Source: Cylindrotheca closterium (Eukaryota; Bacillariophyta; Bacillariophyceae; Bacillariales; Bacillariaceae). From it: 22,296 bases of DNA. The notes below the pieces were generated by a model that was not told the DNA's origin, searched no databases, and worked only from the letters and a program-made list of their open reading frames with translations. Each line of letters begins with the position of its first letter. Position 1 is the first letter of the stretch. The stretch lies in assembly GCA_933822405.4 (NCBI GenBank), contig CAKOGP040001736.1:426131-448426 (forward strand), written 5' to 3'. Both the position numbers and the translations under genes were made by a program. Below, in pieces: positions 10,023 through 18,785 of this stretch.

Positions 10023-11169
10023 AGTGCGATAGAAATGATAATAAGATTATACTTTAGGATCTAGTAGCAGGAATCCGTGTATAGGTATGCTTCGGTGTAA
10101 TTGGCTGATGGTCGATGATGAAAGGAAACGTCGAGTAAACTGCCTTCAACGTCAACTTGAAACACACACGTCCGATCATCAGATGATGATCGAACTTCAA
10201 TAATCCATAATCTGGTACTGTGTAGTAGCATTGTTTTAGTATCTGATGTTCCTAGGAATACTGCTGGTACCGGTAGTTAGAAAACAAGCTCGAAGTCGGA
10301 CATTTAGTTTGGCACACATGTTTGTCTGGTTGGAAAAGCTCATCTGGTACGAACCGATATACATACATATATACCTTTGCCTGGTGAACAGCAGCTGTCT
10401 ATAATCTGGTGTGATTTTAGCACCGGTTTCTCCCGGAAGTAGAAAGAAAAGAAGATCGAACTCGGACAGTTACAGTAGTTAGCGGACCTGAGCGTCTCTT
10501 GTTTGAAGTTGGAGGGCACGTCAGCTGTATTGTTTGCTTGATCGGAAATAGCCCATAATCTGGTAAGGGTACCTGGTACGGGTACACCTAGCTAGTAGTT
10601 CGCTCGGGCACTACAGTACAGCACATGGTACGATTTTCTTGGTTCCCGATTTCGTTCAGAACCAACACAACACTACGCTCGACTTTTACTTATAGCGCAT
10701 ATGTAGCCAGTCGCAGTTTCGTAATAGTGTGATATATCAACATTTGCACGATAGAACGCAATGCAGGTACACTACCGGTACAAGAGTAACCTGGTGTAGT
10801 TGGTCCTTTTCACAACTACTGCCGATATCCCAGCGGAACTAAACGAGGTCTACTTCATATGCGGCGAATAGTCGCTTGGCGGATGTTTAACGACAAATAT
10901 TGCGGCGACAACATTTTCCAGGCAACATACCGAGCCTTTTTTTCAAACATAAATAGTTTTGAGTCCAACATGCGAAGATCTCGGCGAATCAGCTTGAGCT
11001 CGAAAACAACAGCAATATCGGACTTTTCTGTATCTTGATACTGCATGTAACGCTCCTTGTTCAAAAGAATTATCGGACTTTCTTCCGCATGGTAAAAGTT
11101 TCATTCACAAAGTTGACAACGACGCTCACAAATCATCGCAGCTAAAAAAAAAATCCCATACGAAATCAA
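10023..11169. other. 3' flank of the oxidoreductase and first upstream unit of the small-gene array
   Basis: No gene is supported. The segment has three AATCTGGTA-type motifs (10209, 10557, and 10404 ending in G) and TACCGGTA at 10268 and 10773. From about 10820 a block starts with GCCGATAT and GCGGAACTAAACGAG, the same block that occurs at 13664 and 14065. ATCGGACTT-type words precede the first small ORF. Confidence 0.6.
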
Positions 11170-11382
11170 ATGAACACCATGCCTCTTTCATCTTTCGTTT
11201 CTGATCTTCTCAAAGAAAAAGGATTCGATCCCACTCAAGTCACTATCGTGGTTGACAATCATAATCACCGCCGATATCCTCGAACAACACCAAAGGACGA
11301 CAAGCCATCAGCAAGCCCTCGAAAACCATCGTCGGTGGGGAAGACAAACACCTTGCTCTCATCGGCATTCAACTGCATGTAG
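11170..11382 (+). CDS. Small orphan protein, array copy 1
   Basis: The ORF has 70 residues, starting MNTMPLSSFVSDLLKEKG and continuing FDPTQVTIVVD, the core shared by all four family members here. The core looks like a short amphipathic helix followed by a beta strand; no signal peptide or membrane segment is seen. The tail after residue 35 is basic and Pro/Ser-rich. I do not recognise the family. A second, -1 frame is open from 11265 to 11516 and is also protein-like and conserved with copy 3, so the true protein may switch frame by splicing or other means and be longer than 70 residues. Met4 may be the used start, because the first ATG is lost in copy 2. Confidence 0.55.
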   Translation: MNTMPLSSFVSDLLKEKGFDPTQVTIVVDNHNHRRYPRTTPKDDKPSASPRKPSSVGKTNTLLSSAFNCM

Positions 11383-12570
11383 ATGAGATCAAACGAACAA
11401 ATCGAAATCGTGATCGGCTAGCACCGCTGGTGGCCTGCTCCAATTTTGTCCTTGACAACATTTCCAAATCGCTTTTCATCAAGAAGGATCATCAATATAC
11501 ACATCTGCTTTGCATCTAAGTCCAAGCAAGACTCTTCTAGACACGAGGAGTAAGGAATACAATCCCACAGTTTCAAAGCTGCGCCGATTCAAGTTAGGAT
11601 ACGACTTTGACGAGGAAAACCAGTACCACGGGTACCGGAAAATAAGCACTAAAAAAAAGAATTATTATATCCTAATATTAATACCATGATTTTGAGATTT
11701 TTTCCCTCCACACTTTAAGTTAGCAAATCTTTCAACCGACCGTGATTCTTAGTCGGAAAAGATATCCAATCAAAATTCTCTCAAGCATGTTGTTTCAAGG
11801 GTAAGGATGGATGATGAGATAGCACTTTAGTTGTACCTTGACTCTTGGTTGCACGCATGCTTTTCTGTGGGCGAAAGCAAGACGTGTAGAGTGAGTCCCA
11901 GGCCTTAGTTGGGACATGGGAACCACGAACCAACCCTCAATCGCGAAAGCTAATGGACATTTTGTCTGCATTTGTCAAGCGAACTCTTCTTTCTATCTAA
12001 GTGCATTTGATGTTTCAAATCTACCGGTACTGATCTTTAGTTTCATCGGATTGAGAGGTGACGTTACGACAAAGAGTAGAACGACTGGAATGACTCTGTC
12101 ATTTTGTTCCCCATTCTTCTGCCGATATCGATTGGAATCTGGTATGATTTTCGTTGGTCCTCGAGCTTCAAGTCGAATATATATTTTTTGCGTATGAGAA
12201 CGTCCAGTCTTTCATCATTATCTGATATTCGCCAATTTCGGTACACTACTGCCGAATGCGGCACTACACGAAGTCGAATTAAAATCGCGAACACATGCGT
12301 TGTGAATATATATATATATATAAATGCATGCAAAAAAGCGAAATTTTCCAAGACCACAGCTCAAAATTTGAAAATGTCTCGATATCAGACATTCTGAAGC
12401 ATAAAATATTATCATCACGTAATGCTCCTCAATGTGTTGAGAACAATGTCGGACTTTAATGAAGTTCAAGTGCAAGTTCAAGTTCAAGTTCACAACCAAG
12501 AACCAACAAGCTACAGTCACAAAATAACTGAATTGAAAAAATACAGCCCAACAAAATAAACTTTGGAACC
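11383..12570. other. Array spacer between copies 1 and 2
   Basis: It contains the degenerate 3' flank of copy 1, a TACCGGTA palindrome (12022), an AATCTGGTA motif (12136), an (AT)n run (12305-12322), and a hexamer-like AAGTTC repeat (about 12462-12492). From 12118 onward it aligns with the region upstream of copy 3. No independent gene is supported. Confidence 0.55.
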
Positions 12571-12780
12571 ATGACTCTTTCATCTTTTTTTTCTACACTT
12601 CTCGAAGAAAAAGGATTCGATCCCACTCAAGTTACTATCGTGGTTGATAATCATAATAATTGCCGATATCCTCGAAGTACACCAAATGACGACAAACCAT
12701 CATCATGTTCTCCTCGAAAACTATAGTCAGTGGTTAAGACAAACAGCTTGTTGCGCTCAGCGACATTCCACTGCCTATAG
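12571..12780 (+). pseudogene. Small orphan protein, array copy 2, with nonsense codon
   Basis: The copy starts at the ATG equivalent to Met4 of copy 1 (MTLSSFFSTLLEEKG, then FDPTQVTIVVD). It stops at TAG 12724-12726, where copies 1 and 3 have TCG. The codons after the stop remain alignable to the other copies up to the next TAG at 12778. The -1 frame is also interrupted here (TGA and TAA). Either it makes a 51-residue truncated product or it is decaying; I favour decay. The upstream flank is colinear with copy 3. Confidence 0.6.
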
Positions 12781-14339
12781 ACATAAAGTCAACAAGTCGA
12801 CGTCGTGGTCGACGAGCACTATGCTGGTAAACTGCTCCAGTTTTGCCATTGCTTGCTTTGAATGATCATGAATGAAGATACCGAGGAGCAAATTGTTTTC
12901 CGATCGCCTACCATTGCATCCAAGCTTCAGTGATTCACGACCAACAAGACCACTCTTCTGGACACGAGGAGTTAGGAACCCAAGCCCAAATCTTAAAACA
13001 GTGCCGTTACTCCACTTGGTTCAGTCCAACTGAAAGCAATATTCAAAAGGACAGATCGAACAACGCAACTGTCGCTCCTTGGAGCATCGCTACTACCAGG
13101 AGCAGAAGGACCATTTTGAACAATCGCCATGATTCCTAAACAAATTATTCGCTACTGCAACGTTACAAACCAAAGATAAAATGAAGTTACAAACCTTGCA
13201 AACGATCCAGCTTCTTAAAATAAGATATGATCAGATTAGTTTTTAACTTTTATTGCCGCATGTTTGGCTGTAGCTGTTGGCGCTATTGGTTGAAAGAAGA
13301 CCGCCATAGAAACTAACCCTCGAACAATTGAATCTCAACCTGAATCGTCGATTCATGCATTTGCATGATGGAACTTTCAATAATCCATAATCTGGTATGG
13401 GTCTTAGGACTAGTACCTACTTATATATCCCTACCATGTACTGTGGGCATCATAAAAATAGTTTGACAAAGTCTGTCTGAGCGCTTGTTGTTCTGCCGAT
13501 ATTGATTCACAATTGCAGGAATCTGGTATGATTTTTGTTGTTCCTCGAGCTTGAAGTCGAATATTTGGATGTTTTGTTGCGGATGAGAGCGTCCAGTCGG
13601 ACATCGTCATTTCATATGCAAAATATGTCACCATAAGAGTTATCTTGCATTCGTCGAACAAGTGCCGATATCTCTGCGGAACTAAACGAGCTGGCGGGAA
13701 TCAGATGCATTGTAGAGTTAAACAACAGAACATTGCGAAGTTCACAATTGCTGGCAGAATGCCTTGCTCATACTAAAGAAATCCGAAAGGCTTTTTTTTC
13801 CAAGACCACAGCCACGATATCGGACATTCTCAATGTGTGAGAAAATTATCGGAATTTCAATGAGCTCATCAAGTTCACAACAAACAAGTTGTTCTGCCGA
13901 TATTGATTCACAATTGCAGGAATCTGGTATGATTTTTGTTGTTCCTCGAGCTTGAAGTCGAATATTTGGATGTTTTGTTGCGGATGAGAGCGTCCAGTCG
14001 GACATCGTCATTTCATATGCAAAATATGTCACCATAAGAGTTATCTTGCATTCGTCGAACAAGTGCCGATATCTCTGCGGAACTAAACGAGCTGGCGGGA
14101 ATCAGATGCATTGTAGAGTTAAACAACAGAACATTGCGAAGTTCACAATTGCTGGCAGAATGCCTTGCTCATACTAAAGAAATCCGAAAGGCTTTTTTTT
14201 CCAAGACCACAGCCACGATATCGGACATTCTCAATGTGTGAGAAAATTATCGGAATTTCAATGAGCTCATCAAGTTCACAACAAACAAGCTTCAGTCACA
14301 AAATATCTGAATTAAAAAATAAAACCCAAAGGAAATCAA
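12781..14339. other. Array spacer between copies 2 and 3
   Basis: It contains the 3' flank of copy 2 (an open, stop-free stretch 12930-13136 without ATG aligns with a stop-interrupted stretch after copy 1), an AATCTGGTA motif (13389) and the 401-bp perfect tandem duplication that forms the upstream region of copy 3. The ORFs inside the duplication are identical shadows of one another and are not supported as genes. Confidence 0.55.
13487..14289 (+). repeat. Perfect tandem duplication, 401-bp unit x2
   Basis: Units 13487-13887 and 13888-14288 read identically by eye, including the 8-T run, plus one shared G at the end of each. Each unit carries GCCGATATTG, AATCTGGTA, GCCGATATC and TATCGGACATTC motifs. 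It lies immediately upstream of copy 3, so the second copy doubles its likely control region. Complete identity inside an otherwise diverged array implies a very recent event or an assembly artefact. Confidence 0.95.
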
Positions 14340-14561
14340 ATGAACACCATGCCGCTTACATCTTTCTTTTCTGATCTTCTCGAAGCAAAAGGATTTGATC
14401 CCACTCAAGTTACTATCGTGGTTGACAATCATAATCACCGCCGATACTATCCTCAAACTGCACCAACAAAGGTCCAGCCACAAGCATCATGCTCCCCTCG
14501 AAAACCATCGTCAGTGGTGAAGAAGAACACCTTGCGCCCATCGACATTGAACTGCCTGTAG
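14340..14561 (+). CDS. Small orphan protein, array copy 3
   Basis: The ORF has 73 residues, MNTMPLTSFFSDLLEAKG then FDPTQVTIVVD, followed by a basic Pro/Gln/Ser tail. It is the best preserved array copy, with both the frame-0 ORF and the -1 frame (open 14435-14635) intact. The -1 frame contains an ATG at 14489 and would encode SKTIVSGEEEHLAPIDIEL and later STNRHRGRRALLAG, ending at TAA 14636. The acidic-then-Arg-rich character of that frame looks more like a real protein than the frame-0 tail. Function is unknown. Confidence 0.55.
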   Translation: MNTMPLTSFFSDLLEAKGFDPTQVTIVVDNHNHRRYYPQTAPTKVQPQASCSPRKPSSVVKKNTLRPSTLNCL

Positions 14562-15159
14562 ATGATGTTGAAGACAAAAAGTCAACAAATCGACATCGTG
14601 GTCGACGTGCACTGCTGGCGGGCGGCCTGCTCCAATAATTTCGCTAGGCCGAGGAGAACATAATTCCCTGCAATGGCTTTGCATCAAGGATCAACAGCGA
14701 TATCAATTCCGTGTCGCTTCGAATCCCAGCCAGGAAACGGCCACGGCGAGGAGGAGCATGGCTGGTGGGCTGTTGATGGCCGCACCACGACGACCGAGCA
14801 GGGGGCAGGAGGAACCTCTGTAAAGTGCGATCCTTAGACTTTTCAGTTCAGATACTCGAATGCACGTAAACAGCAAAGATAAAGTTAAGCTAGCAACACT
14901 TCCAATCAATTGTGATTTTTAATCGAAAATGACATTTTTAAAAAATGATGGATGTGTGGGGGCCCATAAAGCGCCAGGAGTATTTATAATACTGCATGGT
15001 ACCGGTACCGACCGGTATCGTACTGTATTCTTCGACTGAATTCGTGTGCGGGTGACGGCAAGACGTTATGTCCCAAACCTCAGAATATTTCGGGTATTCT
15101 GACATCATACCAAACCTACCCTATTCTCCCACACTACAGTACCAGGCACGTTTGTCAAC
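14562..15159. other. End of array and promoter region of the selenophosphate synthetase gene
   Basis: The first part is the 3' flank of copy 3 (AGCAAAGATAAAGTTAAG at about 14871 resembles the end of unit 2). From about 14980 it holds a TATTTATAAT box and a cluster of GGTACCGGTACC-type palindromes. No coding frame is supported. Confidence 0.5.
14981..14990 (+). promoter_or_regulatory. Possible TATA element of SPS2, next to a TACCGGTA palindrome
   Basis: TATTTATAAT lies about 170 bp upstream of the SPS2 ATG, followed ten bases later by the TACCGGTA palindrome (15000-15007) and an imperfect second copy (ACCGGTAT at 15011). Position and sequence fit a core promoter; this is inference. Confidence 0.3.
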
Positions 15160-16293
15160 ATGACGAAACAATACAAACCTACCAAGGAGGAGACGGTCTA
15201 TTTTGATCCTACCTCAGTCGGACTCCCCAAAGGATGGACGCTTACGGACTTTTCCGATCTGAAAGGATGAGCCTGTAAGATTCCGCAGGACGAATTGCAG
15301 CACATGTTGGCCAACCTGAATTTGGGAGATGGACAGAATTTGGGAACCGCCTCTGGCAAGATTGCCCTGGATTGTTCCGTAAGAGAAACAAGGCAGGGGA
15401 ATTTCGTCATTTCTACCACGGATTTCTTCTTTCCGTTGGTGGATTCCCCATATTTACAAGGGCGGATTGGGGCCGCTAATGTTTTGAGTGATTTGTATGC
15501 GGAAGGTGTGGAACATTGTGATTTTGTTCTCATGCTTTTGGCAGCCTGTCGGGAAATGCCGACAGAGCAACGTGAAATATGTACTTCTGAAATGGTCAAG
15601 GGGTTTAGGGATGCCTGTGATGAGGCTGAAACGGCCATCACTGGAGGACAAACTGTATTAAATCCTTGGCCAATCATTGGGGGAGTCGCCACAGCAGTGG
15701 TTGCGAAGGGCGAGTTTGTGCCCTCCGATGGCGCTCAAGCTGGTAATGTCGTTGTACTTACTAAGCCGTTGGGAACTCAGATTGCGGTCAATGTGCATCA
15801 GTGGAGGAATACGGTAGGAAGCAAGCACTGGAAGCAAATCATGGATGAGAAAGTTATCACGGAAGAACAAGCTGAAGAAATGATGCACCAAGCTGTCTGC
15901 AGTATGGCCCGTCTAAATAAGAATGGCGGTAGACTGATGCTGAAGCATGGAGCCAAAGCATGCACTGACGTTACTGGATTTGGAATCCTTGGACATGCCC
16001 AAAACTTGATGGAAAACCAAATTGCAAACGTGGGGATGGAGCTGCACACGCTTCCTCTCATTGCGGGTACGAAGGATGTCAACGATAAAGTCTTCAACTT
16101 TAGACTTACGGTTGGTTACTCTGCTGAAACTTCAGGAGGACTCATGGTTTGCTTGCCACCAGACCAAGCTGAAGGGTACATGAATTCTGTCAAGGAGGCA
16201 GATGGATCCGAATCATGGATCATTGGTCGTGTGGTCGAAGATGCCGATCGGAAAGCAAAAATAGCGGACGATATCAAGTATTTGGAGGTTTAG
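15160..16293 (+). CDS. SPS2: Selenophosphate synthetase 2, selenoprotein with in-frame TGA (Sec37)
   Basis: The ATG at 15160 opens a 377-residue protein read through TGA 15268-15270 as selenocysteine (residue 37: DLKG-U-ACKIPQDEL). The following frame is the full SelD/SPS fold: GKIALDCSVRETRQG, the ATP/Mg site ISTTDFFFPLVDSPY, GRIGAANVLSDLYAEGV, AITGGQTVLNPW, GGVATAVV, TDVTGFGILGHA and SAETSGGLM. It uses ATP and selenide to make selenophosphate, the Se donor for Sec-tRNA. Frame, N-terminal homology and the presence of Cys two residues after Sec all support read-through rather than a truncated gene starting at Met46 (15295), which would lack the active-site loop. The usual U-G-C is U-A-C here. 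A Sec-containing SPS implies that the organism has the complete selenoprotein machinery. No intron is seen. Confidence 0.93.
15268..15270 (+). other. TGA selenocysteine codon of SPS2
   Basis: In-frame TGA in GGA-TGA-GCC-TGT-AAG, exactly at the catalytic Sec/Cys position of the SelD family. Recoding needs a SECIS element in the 3'UTR; I could not place one with confidence. Confidence 0.9.
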
Positions 16294-17120
16294 TCCGGTG
16301 CTGAGCATAGCGTAGACACCCCCATGCGATGTGAACTCGCGAGATCAAAACCCAAACGACGTTGGCAAGCTTTTGCTAACAGAGAAAATGTATCATGAAA
16401 CAGCCAAACGAGATGGAATGACGGAATGCGGACGGTCATCATGTAATCGATTACTATGGTATCGAAGATGATAACTTTTTGATTCCTGACAATAATCTTG
16501 TTTCTCGGTGAAGGAAACCACAGTGGTCCAATTCGTTGACAAGGACAAGGGGGAACGAGAAAATCGCCATACGAATGTACAACCAACCCTACGAGCTGCC
16601 GTAGTCCTGCGGAATCATCCATTCGTGGATCTTACTGATGGTTGTGTCATTCTTGTATGTCTCGGTACCCCTCTGTCGCCACTATCCTTTCGTTTCAATG
16701 ATGTCCGTTTTTTGTGTTACTGAATGCTTATTCAAAGTACTAGGAGGCTTTATTCAGACACATAGAAACCATAGCCATTAATTCATCAACCCTTGCTACA
16801 CAACCTTCTTAGAGTGAATGATTTACTCCTTTGACAGCTTGAAGCGATCCTTTTGCCATCAGCACGATTGGAGTATTCGAGACATTTTATATACAGGTAA
16901 GGTGGTGTAGAGCCAATGAAAAATACATGCAGGATCTATTCTAGTTGTGTGTGATATAGTAACGCTGATGTAGCTTTCGAACTACGTCCAAGCGTATTTA
17001 GTTCATAATTTGGCTGGAAGGATCAAGCTTACTGATGTGCCGATGGACATCATGTATTGGTAGTACAAACCGATCGCCGCGTACTTTTTATTTCAGGGTC
17101 ACCAGAGTACCGGTAGGACA
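16294..17120. other. 3' region of SPS2, should contain a SECIS element; two stem-loops seen
   Basis: No coding frame is supported. Two foldable elements are visible. One is a clean hairpin at 16361-16380 (GTTGGCAA/TTGCTAAC with one G-U pair, loop GCTT). The other is a larger one at 16796-16910 with a 12-bp outer stem (CTACACAACCTT / AAGGTGGTGTAG, one mismatch) and an inner TACTCC/GGAGTA stem next to an ATGA. Neither matches the SECIS consensus fully. A TACCGGTA palindrome is at 17108-17115. Confidence 0.45.
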
Positions 17121-17417
17121 TCAATTCTTGCACGGTCCCACTATGCACTTGCTGGTGGTGTTATCGTGATATGTGGATGGCGTGGTCATGGAGTCAGATC
17201 CAGGAAATGTTCGTTGTAGTGGTGCTATGGAAGTTGATATCAGATAGGCAGGATCCTCCTGTATACTATCATGTGCTTCTTGTGGCTGTGATGGCATCAT
17301 TACCACCATTGACGATCGCGGAGATTGGCTGTCGATGACAATGCTTACTTGGCTGGGATGGATACCTCGTGCATTGAGCATGTTGGAAAAGTATGACTGG
17401 AGAGGCATGGTAGTCAT
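17121..17417 (-). CDS. Diverged fourth member of the small orphan family
   Basis: 98 residues on the minus strand, MTTMPLQSYFSNMLNARG then IHPSQVSIVID. Over the first 29 residues it matches array copy 3 at most positions, with conservative changes (F/Y, K/R, T/S, V/I, D/N). The codons differ widely at third positions, so protein-level selection acts on this core. The tail from about residue 33 (Met/Pro/Gln- then Ser/Thr-rich) is unrelated to the array tails. It stands alone, lacks the array flanks and is convergent with SPS2. No signal peptide or membrane segment is seen. Function is unknown. Confidence 0.6.
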   Translation of the reverse strand: MTTMPLQSYFSNMLNARGIHPSQVSIVIDSQSPRSSMVVMMPSQPQEAHDSIQEDPAYLISTSIAPLQRTFPGSDSMTTPSTYHDNTTSKCIVGPCKN

Positions 17418-18785
17418 GATGATTTTGGTATTATAGTACAGTAGCTATTGATATGCTTTTTATATGATCTTCACATGTTTCAAATTTGGAGAGATCTCAA
17501 AATTTCTAATCGGCATGTATTAATACCGGTATTTATATTAATTAAAAATAAATGACGTGGTGGCTTTCGGAAAAACAAAAGGAACCAAATGTGCACTGTT
17601 TCAAAATATTGATTGGCAGGGTCCTAATTGTCTGAAAAACCGAGTGGGCAAAAGAATGAAACGATCGTCAACAAAAATCTTGAAGACGATCTTCACATAT
17701 TCATATATGTATGCCCCAAGCATTCGATCATTACATATAAGCCCCAAGCATTCTCTTTCTTCATTTCCCCCGACGATTCAACAAAAGCGCACCCAAATGT
17801 CTCTGTATCACTCGATGTCGCCTTTCCTTTCGAAAACGATGATTATTGATTGATTGCATGGGGGGGGGGGGGGCAATTTGGTTCCAACCTCATAGGTTTT
17901 ATTATATGGATTATTGACTTTTCTCGGTTTATCTTTCAGAAGCTCTTTTAGGTTCGAGGGACTTCACAGAACAGTCGCGCCTCAAAACAGATGGCATCAA
18001 TTGTTCCCCAACTTAGATGCGTTGCTGATGGCAGACTTGAAGATGAAACAATCTTTGATGATGCCTGCTTAACGCTAATGCTTTCCGGAAAGCCAAAAAA
18101 AAGGTAACCGTGAAGAGCGAGAGATACTCCTCGTTCTCGTTGCAATGTGAATTGGTTTCTTGTTCGTCGTAGTAGCATCAGGCCTTACTTCTTCTTGTCC
18201 CTTTGCTCTACCTCTTTCCCTCGATCCATCCCGGTAATCCTTGACCTGCATTTCCCATTGATTTCTAAGAAATATTGCAGACGTCAAATCCTGCTTGCTA
18301 CGAATCACAAACACTTTGCGACCCTCTTTTTACCTGGTTCTGACGAAGGCAGGACCAAGAGGCCAGTCGAGGCAAGAAGGCAACCAACCCGAAACCCGTG
18401 CTTCCACCCCGTGCTATGTCTGGTGTACGTCCGTCAGGAGTAACAGGTTCCTTCAGACCTCTAAATGATTTCATTCTAGCTAAACATCCTCAACACACAC
18501 AAAAGGAGAGAGGTATTCAAATCATGATCAGCCTCAACAATTCCTCCAAGCAAGATGGATGGAGTCAAAGCATGGTGTTTCGCACAGTGAAATTCGGATT
18601 CAGTGTGTGTGTTAGCATCGTGTATATCGTGTGTACATTATTTTACGGGACCATTTGCGAGCTCCTTTTATAAGTATTTTCCATTGAACGCGAAAAATCA
18701 TGCTGCGTCTCAAGCGCGTCGACGTCAACAGCTTCTGATCAAGGTTTTTTCTTCCGCCTTGCCATCACGATCATGCCACAATACC
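17418..18785. other. Long intergenic region upstream of the YCxRGLE pair, with protein-like fragments
   Basis: No full gene is supported. TACCGGTA occurs at 17524-17531. A stop-free stretch without ATG (17628-17849) has protein-like content (SLDVAFPFENDDY at its end). A 38-codon ORF at 17991-18107 follows a good acceptor-like TTTATCTTTCAG and ends beside a GTAACC donor-like site. An ATG ORF of 85 residues (18416-18673) ends in a hydrophobic stretch. These could be pieces of a spliced or decayed gene. TTTTATAAG at about 18667 may be the TATA element of the next gene. Confidence 0.35.
17860..17873. repeat. Homopolymer run of 14 G
   Basis: Fourteen consecutive G follow GATTGATTGCAT. Such a run is error-prone in sequencing, so the length may not be exact. 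Confidence 0.9.

Larger units (their letters stand above)
10190..14930 (+). repeat. Degenerate tandem array of small-gene units
   Basis: Three units share the same order: AATCTGGTA/GCCGATAT block, a T-run followed by CCAAGACCACAGC (units 2 and 3), ATCGGAC words, a small ORF, then a shared 3' flank. Examples of the 3' flank are TCTTCTxGACACGAGGAG after copies 1 and 2 and the AAAGATAAA word after copies 2 and 3. Both ends of the stretch carry the same word, TAATCCATAATCTGGTA (10201 and 13381). Units have diverged by many substitutions and small indels except for the recent perfect duplication at 13487-14289. I see no transposase, terminal repeats or target-site duplication, so unequal crossing over is the likeliest origin. 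Confidence 0.7.

Noticed and set aside
13431..14062. Two near-identical minus-strand ORFs (MFDECKITLMVTYF...)
   Set aside because: They exist only because of the 401-bp duplication; both lie in the non-coding upstream region that is diverged and closed in the other units.
14703..14909. Minus-strand hydrophobic ORF in the array 3' flank
   Set aside because: Begins with TTG and is not conserved in the other units.
10190..14930. Array considered as a transposon or integrated mobile element
   Set aside because: No transposase, reverse transcriptase, terminal repeats or target-site duplication visible; unequal exchange explains the pattern.
16331..16380. GTGA-N12-AA match to the 5' half of a SECIS
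   Set aside because: No partner strand for helix II downstream; the adjacent clean hairpin at 16361-16380 is too small.
16501..16562. Possible SECIS with stem TTTCTCG/CGAGAAA and GTGA/GGAA core
   Set aside because: The outer stem pairs, but the 40 nt between the core elements do not form helix II and the AA is misplaced.
16290..16622. 110-codon minus-strand frame after SPS2
   Set aside because: Overlaps the SPS2 3'UTR, with no homology or domain features.
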